Made by a program: the position numbers and the translations under genes. The notes beneath the pieces were generated by a model, which made no database searches, had not been told where the DNA came from, and saw nothing but the letters and a program-made list of their open reading frames with translations. Below, piece after piece: positions 47,104-56,083 of a stretch of 64,000 bases of DNA (position 1 is its first letter; each line of letters starts with the position of its first letter). Origin of the DNA: Bacillus sp. CECT 9360 (lineage in GTDB: Bacteria; Bacillota; Bacilli; Bacillales; DSM-1321); assembly GCF_918741275.1 (NCBI RefSeq), contig NZ_CAKKNA010000008.1, positions 157,333-221,332 on the forward strand, given 5' to 3'.

Positions 47104-48666
47104 CTACACTTTCATACTGAGCAATGCTGCTTCAAGATCTGCAGTAAACTCTGCTTCTGGTTCTTCTTGCTGATTATTGTTGTTTTGCTGTTTCTGTTCC
47201 TTTGTGTGCTGCTGTGATCCATCAGACTCTCTTTGTAAAAATCTCTCCTGTGTAAAGGAATTCATAGTCTGCAAAACTTCAATCTTCTCGATTTGCAAAT
47301 TCTGTCCGTTAAAGGCGTGTTTCAATCCTTGAATTTGTCCTTCGATCAATTCCTTCGCTTTAGCGGTGGTTGCCATAATATTCGCAACAAGCCCCGAATC
47401 CTTTTGGATGATTTCGATTCTTAAAGAGCCGAGATGTTCCGGGTTAAGTTTGATGAGCAGCTTTTGCATGCCGTTTCCGCTTGTAAAATTGGCTTTGCTT
47501 AAGATATTTTGAAAAGCTTTAATGAATTGCTCCTGATTAACCGGTTGACCAGCTTTTTCCACTGTTAGAACAAGTTGTTCAAGCTTGGAAACCTGAAAAT
47601 GGACCGGCTGTGATTGAGAAACGTCCATTTGTTTCAACGGAAGATTCTCTTTTGCCATACTTTTTGTGTCAGAAACGTTTTTTTGGTTTAAGTCCTCGGT
47701 TAAACGGGTGTACACATTTTTGAGTATATTCGTGCTTTCACCCTTAGGACCACCTTGTTTGAGAGCATTCGTCTCTTCACCATTCACATCGCCCTGTTTT
47801 TGAGTGTTCGCGTCTTGGCTATTGGCCCCACCCAACTTGAAAGCATTCGTTTCTTGGCCATTCATACTGCCTAGTTTGGAAACGGGTATGTTCTGGTCAT
47901 TCCCACCGGCCAATTCTTTCACGAAAGAAGTTCTGCTGCTTAATTTAAGCTCATCGCTTCCCAACAGCTTTTGAACCTTGCCGGAAATCGTCTCTAGCAA
48001 ACTCTTTAATTCCGAATTCATTGCTGCTTCTTTAGCGGTCATATCTTTATACTCTGCTAAAAGCACTTGGATTTTGGCGAATTTCAAGACGTTCGACGCA
48101 CTTTGAAGATCGACTTTTTGAAGCTGTTCCCCATTCAGGCTGGCGATTGCTTGAACGATTGAGAGAATATCCACAAATCCCATCGAAAATAGAGGATTTA
48201 CGTCTTCTTCAATTGTTCCGCTATCTTCTGAAGCTTTTAGTTGATCAGCTTCTTTTAATGAAGAAACTAGCTTTTCTATGCTCCCCGCATTCAACTGACC
48301 TGTTTCTTTTAAGGCAATTACCAGCTTTTCAAGCGACTCTAGATTCAGACCGCTTTGTAACAAGCTTTCCAAAATAGGGTGAGATTCAAGCGGCGTCTCT
48401 TCCAGCAATATATCTCTTCCTAATTCTGGGCCACCCTCCAAATCAACTAAACTGCTTATCTGTAAAAACTGAGCCAGTTCCTGCAGTAAGGCGGTTTCTT
48501 CGTTTGAGAGCTCCTGTTGGCCATTGATCTGATCACCTTTGACAGCGGCCGATAGAGCGGTTAGCACTGCACCAAAGCCAGTGATATTCCCTGTATCAGC
48601 GGGGGAGCGACTTCCCGAAGAAATGCCTGAAAGCGTCTGTAATGGAATTACTAGTCCTGCGTTCAC
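47104..48666 (-). CDS. fliK: Flagellar hook-length control protein FliK
   Basis: Secreted molecular ruler that also triggers the FlhB switch. Start GTG 48666 (520 residues) is eight bases after AGGAGG; an earlier GTG overlaps the site. The C-terminal Flg_hook domain is recognisable: KLLIKLNPEHLGSLRIEIIQ, then VANIMATTAKAKELIEGQIQ. The long N-terminal and central parts are low complexity with two sets of tandem repeats: an 18-residue unit (LEKLVIALKETGQL / IEKLVSSLKEADQL) and a 13-residue unit (NGQETNAFKLGG-like). It ends in a Gln/Asn-rich segment (KEQKQQNNNNQQEE). Confidence 0.9.
   Translation of the reverse strand: MNAGLVIPLQTLSGISSGSRSPADTGNITGFGAVLTALSAAVKGDQINGQQELSNEETALLQELAQFLQISSLVDLEGGPELGRDILLEETPLESHPILESLLQSGLNLESLEKLVIALKETGQLNAGSIEKLVSSLKEADQLKASEDSGTIEEDVNPLFSMGFVDILSIVQAIASLNGEQLQKVDLQSASNVLKFAKIQVLLAEYKDMTAKEAAMNSELKSLLETISGKVQKLLGSDELKLSSRTSFVKELAGGNDQNIPVSKLGSMNGQETNAFKLGGANSQDANTQKQGDVNGEETNALKQGGPKGESTNILKNVYTRLTEDLNQKNVSDTKSMAKENLPLKQMDVSQSQPVHFQVSKLEQLVLTVEKAGQPVNQEQFIKAFQNILSKANFTSGNGMQKLLIKLNPEHLGSLRIEIIQKDSGLVANIMATTAKAKELIEGQIQGLKHAFNGQNLQIEKIEVLQTMNSFTQERFLQRESDGSQQHTKEQKQQNNNNQQEEPEAEFTADLEAALLSMKV
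47716..47865 (-). repeat. 39-bp tandem repeats inside fliK
   Basis: Three complete units and one partial unit of 39 bases (13 codons) encode MNGQETNAFKLGG, ANSQDANTQKQGD, VNGEETNALKQGG and PKGESTNILKN. Reading frame is kept, so copy-number change would alter ruler length by 13 residues per unit. A second tandem pair of 54 bases lies at about 48226-48333. Confidence 0.8.
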
Positions 48667-48696
48667 GTTTTTCACCTCCTTTCAAATATGCAGATG

Positions 48697-49305
48697 TCAC
48701 TCTGCCTGCGAGTTGTTCTGTTCGGTGTTAACCGTAAGCTTTTTGGTTAGCCGGGCTGCATCTTCCGGGGTCATTTGTTCCATGATCGATGCAAGGGTAT
48801 CGGCTTTGATATTGGACAATATTCGAACCGCTTCATCATCCCCAAGCTCGGTAATGATCGGGGCTGATTTTTTCGCTGACATCATTTCATAGGTTCGGAT
48901 AATATCCTTGAAAGCCAATTTATCTTCGTCCCTGGCGATCCTTAATTCTTCAATTTCCTTTTCGAGCTGTTCTTTTTCCAATTCACTGCGCTGAATCGCT
49001 TCATCACGGCCGTCGATAAGATCCTCAAGCTTGGACGTTTCTTCTTCTCGATCCTGGATCTTCGCTTCCAATTCCCCAATCTGCTTTTCAAGCTGAACGG
49101 ACGTTTGCGCTTTTTCTTTTTCTTTATTCGATTCAGCGATAAAAGGGATTTTCTCTTCTGCCACTTTACCAACATCAATTCCGGCAACGGACAGGACAAT
49201 CCAAACGATGGCGATTGTAAATAACGTCGGGATGAGTACGACAAATACAAACCATTGAAACTTGTTATGTCTTTTTTCTTCGTTTTCAATTGTTGGTTTA
49301 TCCAT
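48697..49305 (-). CDS. ylxF: YlxF, MotE-like flagellar-operon membrane protein
   Basis: 202 residues from ATG 49305 (AGGTGA upstream): a membrane helix (FVFVVLIPTLFTIAIVWIVL), a long coiled coil (about 60-135, EKQIGELEAKIQDREEETSK onward), and a C-terminal MgtE-N/MotE-like domain (ITELGDDEAVRILSNIKADT, TPEDAARLTKKL). Encoded between fliJ and fliK, as in B. subtilis. Predicted to act as a chaperone or scaffold at the flagellar base; the precise role is unproven. Confidence 0.88.
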   Translation of the reverse strand: MDKPTIENEEKRHNKFQWFVFVVLIPTLFTIAIVWIVLSVAGIDVGKVAEEKIPFIAESNKEKEKAQTSVQLEKQIGELEAKIQDREEETSKLEDLIDGRDEAIQRSELEKEQLEKEIEELRIARDEDKLAFKDIIRTYEMMSAKKSAPIITELGDDEAVRILSNIKADTLASIMEQMTPEDAARLTKKLTVNTEQNNSQAE

Positions 49306-49314
49306 TAGCTTCAC

Positions 49315-49758
49315 CTAGTTATCCTTGCTTAAAAATTGCTGTATCGAGATTTCATCCATGTTCTTGTTCTCTATATCCTTAAGAGCTTCCATGAATCTTT
49401 GAAAATCTCTTTCCCTGATTTTTTCATATTTTTTTACTTCAATGTTCTTTTCCATAAGCTTTTCCTGCTGAAGTGTCATTTTGTAGCGCTCTTCGATTAC
49501 CGCTTTTTGATAGTGATCGATGATTTTTTCAAGATTGTCCATAAAAAGCTGATGATGGCGAATGTCCTGTACCGAAAGTCCCTTCCCCAGTTTTTCTTGA
49601 TGAAACTGCAATAGGTCTTCCTTCTTTTTCAAGAGCTTATAGAGTTTCTCCGCCGCCTCTTCAAATCGCTTGAGCGCCTCATTATATTTCGAAAAAGCGT
49701 CATTCTTCTCTTTTTCTTTAACGGTGAGAATCTTTTCAAACTTGTATTGGTAGATCAT
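49315..49758 (-). CDS. fliJ: Flagellar export chaperone FliJ
   Basis: 147-residue coiled-coil protein, the FliI ATPase stalk component. ATG 49758 is preferred, with AAAGGTGA eight bases upstream. N-terminus YQYKFEKILTVKEKEKNDAF with later heptad-rich helices; no catalytic motif is expected. Four bases separate it from fliI. Confidence 0.92.
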   Translation of the reverse strand: MIYQYKFEKILTVKEKEKNDAFSKYNEALKRFEEAAEKLYKLLKKKEDLLQFHQEKLGKGLSVQDIRHHQLFMDNLEKIIDHYQKAVIEERYKMTLQQEKLMEKNIEVKKYEKIRERDFQRFMEALKDIENKNMDEISIQQFLSKDN

Positions 49759-49762
49759 GGGA

Positions 49763-51073
49763 CTATTCACCTTTTTCCATCAATTCGATAAGAGTCGTTA
49801 CACTTTCGTCCTTCAACATCTTTTCATGTGTTCCTTGCTTTAAGAACGAGATGATCTGCGGGTGCATCGTAATGGATTCATCTATTTCAGCCGACGATCC
49901 CCGTTTATACGCGCCAATGTTGATTAGATCTTCTGATTCTATATAAGTCGACAGCGTAGCTCTTAGTTTTTCCGCAGCTCTTTTATGCTTGTCGTCGATG
50001 ATATTAGTCATAACCCTGCTGATGCTTTTGAGGACATTAATTGCTGGGAATTGACCTTTATTCGCAAGCTGTCTGTCCAGGATAAAGTGACCATCCAGGA
50101 TGCCGCGGACTGCATCGGCAATCGGTTCGTTCATATCATCGCCATCCACTAAAACGGTATAAAAGGCTGTAATGGTGCCAGCTTGGTTGGTTCCGGTCCG
50201 TTCAAGCAGCCGTGGCAGGATTGAAAACACGGATGGTGTGTATCCTTTCGTTGTCGGGGGCTCTCCTACCGCCAGTCCGATTTCCCGCTGAGCCATTGCC
50301 ACCCGTGTTACCGAATCCATCATGAGCATCACATTCATACCTTTGTCTCGAAAGTATTCGGCAATCGCTGTAGCGGTTAATGCGCCTTTTATCCTCATTA
50401 ATGCTGGCTGATCAGAAGTGGCGACAACAACGATCGATTTTGCGAGGCCCTCGGGACCAAGATCTTTCTCAATGAATTCCCGGACTTCCCTGCCTCGTTC
50501 CCCAATCAAGCCAATGACATTCAAATCGGCCGTAGTATTCCTGGCAACCATGCCGAGAAGTGTGCTTTTCCCTACTCCGCTCCCCGCAAAAATACCGACA
50601 CGCTGGCCTTTGCCAACTGTGAGCAGGCTGTCGATCATTCGTACACCGACATCAATCGGTTCATCAATCGGCGGCCTCTGCATCGGATTGGGAGGATCCT
50701 GCTCCGTTGAAACGGAAGCAAGGCCCTTAGGGAGCGGCGATCCATCCAGCGGATTGCCCATTGAATCGATCACTTTACCTATCAACCCTGTCCCAACCTT
50801 AATATCAAGAGAGCGTGATGTTGCTTCGACAAGGCATCCCGGTGAGATTTCGCTTACGGCTGTGTATGGCATGAGAATCACGGTTTCGTCCCTGAAGCCA
50901 ACAACCTCTGCGAGAATTTGTTTTTTCTTTCCGGTGTGTATATAACATACATCCCCGACAGAACTCTCAGGCCCCTGCGACTCGATCATCAATCCGACAA
51001 CCCTTTTTACTCTTCCGTATTTTTTTAAGGTTTCCAAGTCCTCGATCAGGGGCAATAGTTCCGCTGCCTTCAT
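49763..51073 (-). CDS. fliI: Flagellar export ATPase FliI
   Basis: Hexameric ATPase related to F1-beta, energising export with the proton-motive force. 436 residues; Walker A AGSGVGKS at 163-170, Walker B VMLMMDSVTRVAMAQREIGL, and VGEPPTTKGYTPSVFSILPR. The C-terminal MHPQIISFLKQGT segment follows. Encoded between fliH and fliJ. Confidence 0.97.
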   Translation of the reverse strand: MKAAELLPLIEDLETLKKYGRVKRVVGLMIESQGPESSVGDVCYIHTGKKKQILAEVVGFRDETVILMPYTAVSEISPGCLVEATSRSLDIKVGTGLIGKVIDSMGNPLDGSPLPKGLASVSTEQDPPNPMQRPPIDEPIDVGVRMIDSLLTVGKGQRVGIFAGSGVGKSTLLGMVARNTTADLNVIGLIGERGREVREFIEKDLGPEGLAKSIVVVATSDQPALMRIKGALTATAIAEYFRDKGMNVMLMMDSVTRVAMAQREIGLAVGEPPTTKGYTPSVFSILPRLLERTGTNQAGTITAFYTVLVDGDDMNEPIADAVRGILDGHFILDRQLANKGQFPAINVLKSISRVMTNIIDDKHKRAAEKLRATLSTYIESEDLINIGAYKRGSSAEIDESITMHPQIISFLKQGTHEKMLKDESVTTLIELMEKGE

Positions 51074-51076
51074 CTC

Positions 51077-51853
51077 TTACTCTCCTTCCAGCAAATCAAA
51101 AAGTTTCTGTTTGATTTCTGCCAGTTGACTGTCTACGCCCGCGTCAATTCGACCATGTGTCGATTCGATGATACAGTCGTTTTCTCCCAAATCTTGATCC
51201 GGATAAATATAAAATTCCGTCTCTTTCGGGAATAAGGAAATCAGTTCTTCCTTCTGGGTAAGAATATATTCATAATGGATCGGATTTACGTGGAGCTGCA
51301 GTTCCCGATGATCTCTCGTCTTTTTTACTGCTTGCCTTACGATAGACAGATACACTCCCTCTGATTCTTGCAATTTGGTGCCGATAATCTGTTCAGCTAC
51401 CTTTATGCCGAGCTCCAAAATCGTTCCTTCGGATGCTTCGATATTCGTTTGATAGTCATTCTTTGAAGCAATGACGATTTCTTTGGCATGGTCAATGGAC
51501 GCCGCGCATTCGTCATAGCCCTTCTGGTTGCCAAACTCCATTCCTTCATTGAAACCGTGCTCGCGAGCTTCCTGAATCAATTGCGGTTTCTCCACTTGTT
51601 CAAAATGCTCACGAGCCGCTTTGGCCTGCTCCAGAATTGATTCAGCTTGTTGCCTTGCATCTCGAATGATTGCTTCAGCTTCTGAATAGGCCTCGTCGAG
51701 TATTTTTCTTGTGTCGATTTCATGGATGACCAGGTTCGTTTCCGGATATGCGTCCTTGAAAAGAAAATCGAAGCTGCGGATTTTAATTTGTTTTTCACGA
51801 TTCTCGACCGCATTTGCATTTGGTGACTTGATAATCCTAGACAATGATATCAT
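51077..51853 (-). CDS. fliH: Flagellar assembly protein FliH
   Basis: Regulatory stator-like partner of FliI. 258 residues: a long central helix with GxxxG-like spacing (ARQQAESILEQAKAAREHFE) and the C-terminal FliH/V-ATPase-E-like domain (ELGIKVAEQIIGTKLQESEG, IHYEYILTQKEELI, GRIDAGVDSQLAEIKQKLFD). Overlaps the fliG end by 17 bases. Confidence 0.9.
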   Translation of the reverse strand: MISLSRIIKSPNANAVENREKQIKIRSFDFLFKDAYPETNLVIHEIDTRKILDEAYSEAEAIIRDARQQAESILEQAKAAREHFEQVEKPQLIQEAREHGFNEGMEFGNQKGYDECAASIDHAKEIVIASKNDYQTNIEASEGTILELGIKVAEQIIGTKLQESEGVYLSIVRQAVKKTRDHRELQLHVNPIHYEYILTQKEELISLFPKETEFYIYPDQDLGENDCIIESTHGRIDAGVDSQLAEIKQKLFDLLEGE

Positions 51854-52862
51854 CTCCTCCGCCTCGAGCGATTACGATTTCACCTGCTTCTTCCAAGCGA
51901 CGTATCACGGCAACGATACGGGATTGTGCTTCTTCCACATCTCGAAGTCGGACAGGACCCATGTATTCCATTTCTTCTTCGAATGTATCTACCATCCGTT
52001 TAGACATATTCTTAAAGACAATTTCCTTGACCTCATCGCTGGCAACTTTAAGCGCCAGTCTAAGGTCATCATTTTCAGAGTCACGGATGACCCGCTGAAT
52101 CGCCCTTCCGTCAAGAGTGACGATATCTTCAAAGACAAACATCCGTTTTTTGATTTCTTCCGCCAATTCAGGATCCTGAATCTCCAAGGCATCGAGGATT
52201 GTCCTTTCAGTCGCGCGGTCAACGCCATTTAATACATCAACGACTGCTTCAATTCCCCCGGTTTGGGTGTAATCATGGGTTACAGTGGCAGAAAGCTTTC
52301 TCTCCAATATCTGTTCCACTTCATTAATGATCTCCGGAGATGTGCTGTCCATAATTGCGATTCTCCTAGCGATATCAGCCTGAACTTCCTGCGGCAATTC
52401 TGAAAGGATCTGCCCAGACTGTTCAGGGTCCAGGTATGATAAAATCAAAGCGATTGTTTGCGGATGTTCATTCTGAATAAAATTCAAAATTTGTGACGGA
52501 TCAGCTTTTCGGGCAAAATCAAAGGGTCTGACCTGCAAGGATGAAGTCAGGCGGTTAATAATCGCTGAAGCCTGATCTGTACCAAGAGCCTTTTCTAATA
52601 CCTGCTTGGCATAACCAATTCCGCCTTGGGTAATAAAATCCTGGGCAAGCGCAATGTTGTGAAACTCTTCAAAAATCTCTTCCTTTTCTGTGGAGTCTAC
52701 TTTTCTGACCCCAGAGATTTCTAATGTAAGCCTTTCAATCTCTTCCTCTGAAAGATGCTTGTAAACAGATGCAGAGACGTCCGGACCAAGGGAAATGAGT
52801 AGGATGGCCGCTTTTTGTTTCCCTGTAAGTCCGCCTTTTTTCTTTCTGTCTGTCAACTTCAT
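51837..52862 (-). CDS. fliG: Flagellar motor switch protein FliG
   Basis: Torque-generating rotor protein contacting MotA. 341 residues: N-terminal domain GLTGKQKAAILLISLGPDVS and SVYKHLSEEEIERLTLEISG, middle domain EHPQTIALILSYLDPEQSGQ with the EHPQ motif, and C-terminal domain with FEDIVTLDGRAIQRVIRD and the charged torque helix. ATG 52862 lies only two bases after AGGAGG; the TTG two codons later is better spaced (eight bases), so the true start may be 52856. Confidence 0.97.
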   Translation of the reverse strand: MKLTDRKKKGGLTGKQKAAILLISLGPDVSASVYKHLSEEEIERLTLEISGVRKVDSTEKEEIFEEFHNIALAQDFITQGGIGYAKQVLEKALGTDQASAIINRLTSSLQVRPFDFARKADPSQILNFIQNEHPQTIALILSYLDPEQSGQILSELPQEVQADIARRIAIMDSTSPEIINEVEQILERKLSATVTHDYTQTGGIEAVVDVLNGVDRATERTILDALEIQDPELAEEIKKRMFVFEDIVTLDGRAIQRVIRDSENDDLRLALKVASDEVKEIVFKNMSKRMVDTFEEEMEYMGPVRLRDVEEAQSRIVAVIRRLEEAGEIVIARGGGDDIIV

Positions 52863-52868
52863 TTCCTC

Positions 52869-54458
52869 CTAGTCTTCCGCTATCCAGCTTCGCAGCAATT
52901 TCGCAAATTCGTCCGGTTTTTCTTTTGCCATTTTTTCCAGCTGCTTTCGCTTCAGACTGGATTCCGTTTCTTGTTCTTCAGTTAAATCCTGAACTTGAAT
53001 GATTTCTTCTTCAATGATTTCTTCTTCATATTCATCTCTTCTTCTAGAACGGATAAATAAGACGATAAGCACGATGATTACAAGCGCCAAAACTCCGCCC
53101 ACGATATATACCCAAAGCGGCAGGGCCGATTCTTGTTGCTGGTCGAATTCGACTTTACCGTTAAATGGTTGTACAGAGACAGCGATCTTCTGGTTTATCT
53201 GTTCTTCCGTCAATTCCTCGTTAACTTCATCTTTAGTAATCGTTGTCCGTACGATTGTGCTTAGTACCTGTTCAATGTCATCAATACTTTCCTGTGGAAG
53301 GGAGGCAGGATCATCCGGTGTTGGAGGTTCAACCATAACCTGTATTCCCAGATCATTGACTTTATACGGACTTTCGACAATCTGCTTTTTTATTCTGTTT
53401 ACTTCATTATTGATGGTCTCTTCGACCCGTTCATAATCCCCGTTGCCATCCGTTCCTGCCTGGTATGTGCCGCCAAGTGCATCGGCAGGATCTTCAGCCT
53501 GTGGATTGCCACCGACCGGATTGCCTGTGCCGGTGTATGTTTCATTTATTCGTTGTGCAGATATAGCTATGCCTTCCATGTTTTCTTCGTCGACAGGCGT
53601 TACAAGATTTTCTTCTCTGTTTTCCTGAGTGAAGTCCACGTCAGCTGTAACCGAAACAACAACCTTTTCTCTGCCCATCAATGTGCCGAGCATATTTTGC
53701 ACTTGCCTTTGTATATCGCGTTCAATTTCCTTTTTAATCTCATGCTGTGAAGCAAATGAGGCACCCGATTCAGAATTATTTTTATTTTCTAAGTCAAAAT
53801 ACTCAAAATCTTGGTTCATAATGACGATATTATCAGTAGGCAGATTAGGGATGCTTTTTGAGACAAGGTGATATAGTGATTTAATCTGGCCTTCTTCAAA
53901 CTGATAACCAGGTTTTGTATTTAACACGATTGACGCTGACGCTTCTTCAGCGGTATCACTGACGAAAACTCCTTTTTCGGGGAGAGTGATCATGACATTC
54001 GCATCATTCACTCCCTCTATTCCTTTAATAAGAGAGCCCAGCTCCGTCTGCATCGCATCCAATTTAAGAACACCGAATTCATTTTCCGTCATACCAATTC
54101 CGGCATTTTGCCCAAAGAAAGAATAATCAATGCTTCCTGACTTCGGGATCCCCTCTGCCGCAAGCTCCACCTTCAGCGTATCAACACTTTCCTCAGGCAC
54201 TTTTATCGTCTTGCCTTCATCGGCGATTTCAGATTGTATTCCCCTGCCATCAAGATTCTCTTTAATGCTGCCGGTTTCCGATGGTGACAAGTCGCTGTAT
54301 AAAGGAACCATTGTAGTTCTAGATGCCAGGAAAGAAGCCAACATGATAATTAATACGATAAGAACGGCTAATCCGATTATTAGAAACTGGACTGCTCTGC
54401 TTCGGCTTCCCCAAAAACCCGTAATTTTGTTCTTTATGTTTACTAACGCTTCATTCAT
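52869..54458 (-). CDS. fliF: Flagellar MS-ring protein FliF
   Basis: Inner-membrane ring on which the rotor is built. 529 residues with two membrane helices (about 24-45, FLIIGLAVLIVLIIMLASFL; and about 448-468, PLWVYIVGGVLALVIIVLIV). Ring-building motifs PLYSDLSPSETGSIKENLDG and MTENEFGVLKLDAMQTELGS are at the N-terminus. The C-terminal segment binding FliG is MAKEKPDEFAKLLRSWIAED. GGGGGATTAGG precedes the ATG. Confidence 0.97.
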   Translation of the reverse strand: MNEALVNIKNKITGFWGSRSRAVQFLIIGLAVLIVLIIMLASFLASRTTMVPLYSDLSPSETGSIKENLDGRGIQSEIADEGKTIKVPEESVDTLKVELAAEGIPKSGSIDYSFFGQNAGIGMTENEFGVLKLDAMQTELGSLIKGIEGVNDANVMITLPEKGVFVSDTAEEASASIVLNTKPGYQFEEGQIKSLYHLVSKSIPNLPTDNIVIMNQDFEYFDLENKNNSESGASFASQHEIKKEIERDIQRQVQNMLGTLMGREKVVVSVTADVDFTQENREENLVTPVDEENMEGIAISAQRINETYTGTGNPVGGNPQAEDPADALGGTYQAGTDGNGDYERVEETINNEVNRIKKQIVESPYKVNDLGIQVMVEPPTPDDPASLPQESIDDIEQVLSTIVRTTITKDEVNEELTEEQINQKIAVSVQPFNGKVEFDQQQESALPLWVYIVGGVLALVIIVLIVLFIRSRRRDEYEEEIIEEEIIQVQDLTEEQETESSLKRKQLEKMAKEKPDEFAKLLRSWIAED

Positions 54459-54531
54459 CCTAATCCCCCGGTTAATCTATCAAATTTCATCATTTTCTTA
54501 ATCATCTATCTGAGGTTTTTTAAGATGAAAC

Positions 54532-54843
54532 CTAAATGCTCATTCTCATCATTTCCTGATATGCTTCGACTACTTTATTCCGAACCTCTAAAGCTGCCGA
54601 CATCGTTATACTCGACTTCTGGGACGCAATCATTACCTGATGTAAATCGACATTCTCGCCTCTTGCCATCCTTTCGGTCACTTGATCAGAGGCGCCTTGT
54701 GCTTCATTTACTTTATTAATAGATTCCTTTAATGCGGACGCAAAACTTTGCTGAGCTTCGTATGGTGTATTTGGAAGGGTCTGTGCACCCTCAGTATTTG
54801 TCTTAAAAACCCCGTTTACTGGAGTAAAGGTAATTCCTTGCAT
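54532..54843 (-). CDS. fliE: Flagellar MS-ring/rod junction protein FliE
   Basis: 103 residues from ATG 54843, nine bases after TAGGAG; the ATG three codons upstream overlaps the Shine-Dalgarno sequence. Conserved C-terminal half: SINKVNEAQGASDQVTERMA, ENVDLHQVMIASQKSSITMS and AALEVRNKVVEAYQEMMRM. Joins the MS ring to the rod. The 73-base gap to fliF contains nothing notable. Confidence 0.94.
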   Translation of the reverse strand: MQGITFTPVNGVFKTNTEGAQTLPNTPYEAQQSFASALKESINKVNEAQGASDQVTERMARGENVDLHQVMIASQKSSITMSAALEVRNKVVEAYQEMMRMSI

Positions 54844-54864
54844 ATTATCCATCTCCTATCTATC

Positions 54865-55329
54865 CTATCTGCCTATTTCAAGCGCCTTCATCATCATGCC
54901 CTTAGATGCATTAAAAACGGTAACGTTCGCTTCATAGGAACGAGTAGCACTCATTAAGTCCACCATTTCCCTCAAGGGGTCTACATTTGGCATTTGTACA
55001 TAGCCTTCCGCGTTGGCATCTGGATGCTCCGGATCGTATATCAGTTTAAATGGTGTAGACTCGTCTTCCTCTATCCTAGACACTCTTACACCATTGCCGA
55101 CAGTGTTTGATCCTTTTCTGCCAATAGCTGTATGTAGAAAGTTAGAAAAACTGCCTTCGTTAGGCTGCAGAACAACTGACTTTCTCCGGTATGGCTCCCA
55201 TGTATCAGGACCAACCATTCTTGCTCTCGATGAATCGGCGTTCGCCATGTTTGAAGAAATGACATCCATTCTAAGGCGTTGCGCTGTTAAAGCAGACGCT
55301 GTTGTGTTCATGCCCGTAAACATGCCCAT
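54865..55329 (-). CDS. flgC: Flagellar proximal rod protein FlgC
   Basis: 154 residues. N-terminal rod motif: MNTTASALTAQRLRMDVISS followed by NMANADSSRARM; C-terminal AEGYVQMPNVDPLREMVDLM and SATRSYEANVTVFNASKGMM, typical of FlgC. Its ATG overlaps the flgB stop (TAATG). Confidence 0.97.
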   Translation of the reverse strand: MGMFTGMNTTASALTAQRLRMDVISSNMANADSSRARMVGPDTWEPYRRKSVVLQPNEGSFSNFLHTAIGRKGSNTVGNGVRVSRIEEDESTPFKLIYDPEHPDANAEGYVQMPNVDPLREMVDLMSATRSYEANVTVFNASKGMMMKALEIGR

Positions 55330-55724
55330 TACTTACCACCCCTTATCACGTTCTGCATGGATTGAAACTTCCCGCTTATCCTGTCAGTTACCGCATTATA
55401 ATAGATTTGGTTTGTAGCCAGATCACTCATTTCCTGGTCAACATCCACACTGTTTCCGTTATTGTTATACTGCATATTGTTTTTTGTAATCAGTCCTGAT
55501 TGAGTAGTAGACGCGATCTTAAAGTCATAATGTCTGTTATCTGTCCGATATGCGTTGATGGATGACTCGAGCTCATTTTGGAATGAGCTATTAAACTTTA
55601 CGTCTTTCGCTTTATAATGTGGTGTATCAGCGTTGGCAATGTTTTGTGAAATAACTTTCTGTTTTGTACTCGAATAATTCAAAGCATTTTCAAGTGACTG
55701 GATCGTACCCGAAAATAGACTCAT
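55329..55724 (-). CDS. flgB: Flagellar proximal rod protein FlgB
   Basis: First gene of the fla/che operon. 131 residues from ATG 55724, nine bases after AAGGGGTG. N-terminal region FSGTIQSLENALNYSSTKQK then VISQNIANADTPHYKAKDV; C-terminal VDVDQEMSDLATNQIYYNAV. Polymerises with FlgC in the proximal rod. The leader upstream is about 180 bases long if the predicted promoter is used. Confidence 0.96.
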   Translation of the reverse strand: MSLFSGTIQSLENALNYSSTKQKVISQNIANADTPHYKAKDVKFNSSFQNELESSINAYRTDNRHYDFKIASTTQSGLITKNNMQYNNNGNSVDVDQEMSDLATNQIYYNAVTDRISGKFQSMQNVIRGGK

Positions 55725-55906
55725 ATAACCGTTCACCCCTTATAAGCAATGAAAAATATTACATATAACTCAACTTGTAACTTAATGAACATAATCTAGT
55801 AACCATTGTAATAAATACCAAACACTCTGTCTATGCAGTCTCGACAAAACTCCCTGTGCCAAAAGTCCTATTTTTGTCGATTCCTGTCAGTTTTTACCCT
55901 ACAAGG

Positions 55907-55942
55907 ATTATAATACTATTTCTCCTTCTAAAAACAAGTCAA
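55907..55942 (-). promoter_or_regulatory. Candidate sigma-A promoter of the fla/che operon
   Basis: Minus-strand TTGACT (55937-55942) with TAGTAT 18 bases downstream (55913-55918) and an immediately adjacent TATAAT (55907-55912). Either -10 could be used; spacing for TATAAT is too long from this -35. I found no convincing sigma-D (TAAA-N15-GCCGATAT) promoter. The rest of the flgB-codY gap holds the palindrome, repeat copy D and the codY terminator. Confidence 0.45.
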
Positions 55943-56002
55943 AATACGTTAAAAATCGGGAAACTTTCTAAGGAGTAACAATACACTTCATTTTTTTTTC
56001 AA

Positions 56003-56028
56003 ATATATAAGTCTATAGACCTATATAT
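56003..56028. promoter_or_regulatory. 26-bp near-perfect palindrome upstream of fla/che
   Basis: ATATATAA GTCTATAGAC CTATATAT reads almost identically on both strands (24 of 26 positions symmetric), with a perfect GTCTATAGAC core. It sits about 60-120 bases upstream of the predicted fla/che -35 and is flanked by a T-run (55991-55999). It could bind a dimeric regulator, but no known operator consensus is recognised. Confidence 0.45.
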
Positions 56029-56083
56029 ACGGAAAATATTCGTTATAGGTGAACCTTTTAAGCACAATTAGCCGTAGTCGTAA

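Noticed and set aside
56020..56050. CodY box (AATTTTCWGAAAATT) near GAATATTTTCCG upstream of fla/che
   Set aside because: Too many mismatches to the consensus to support a binding site by eye.
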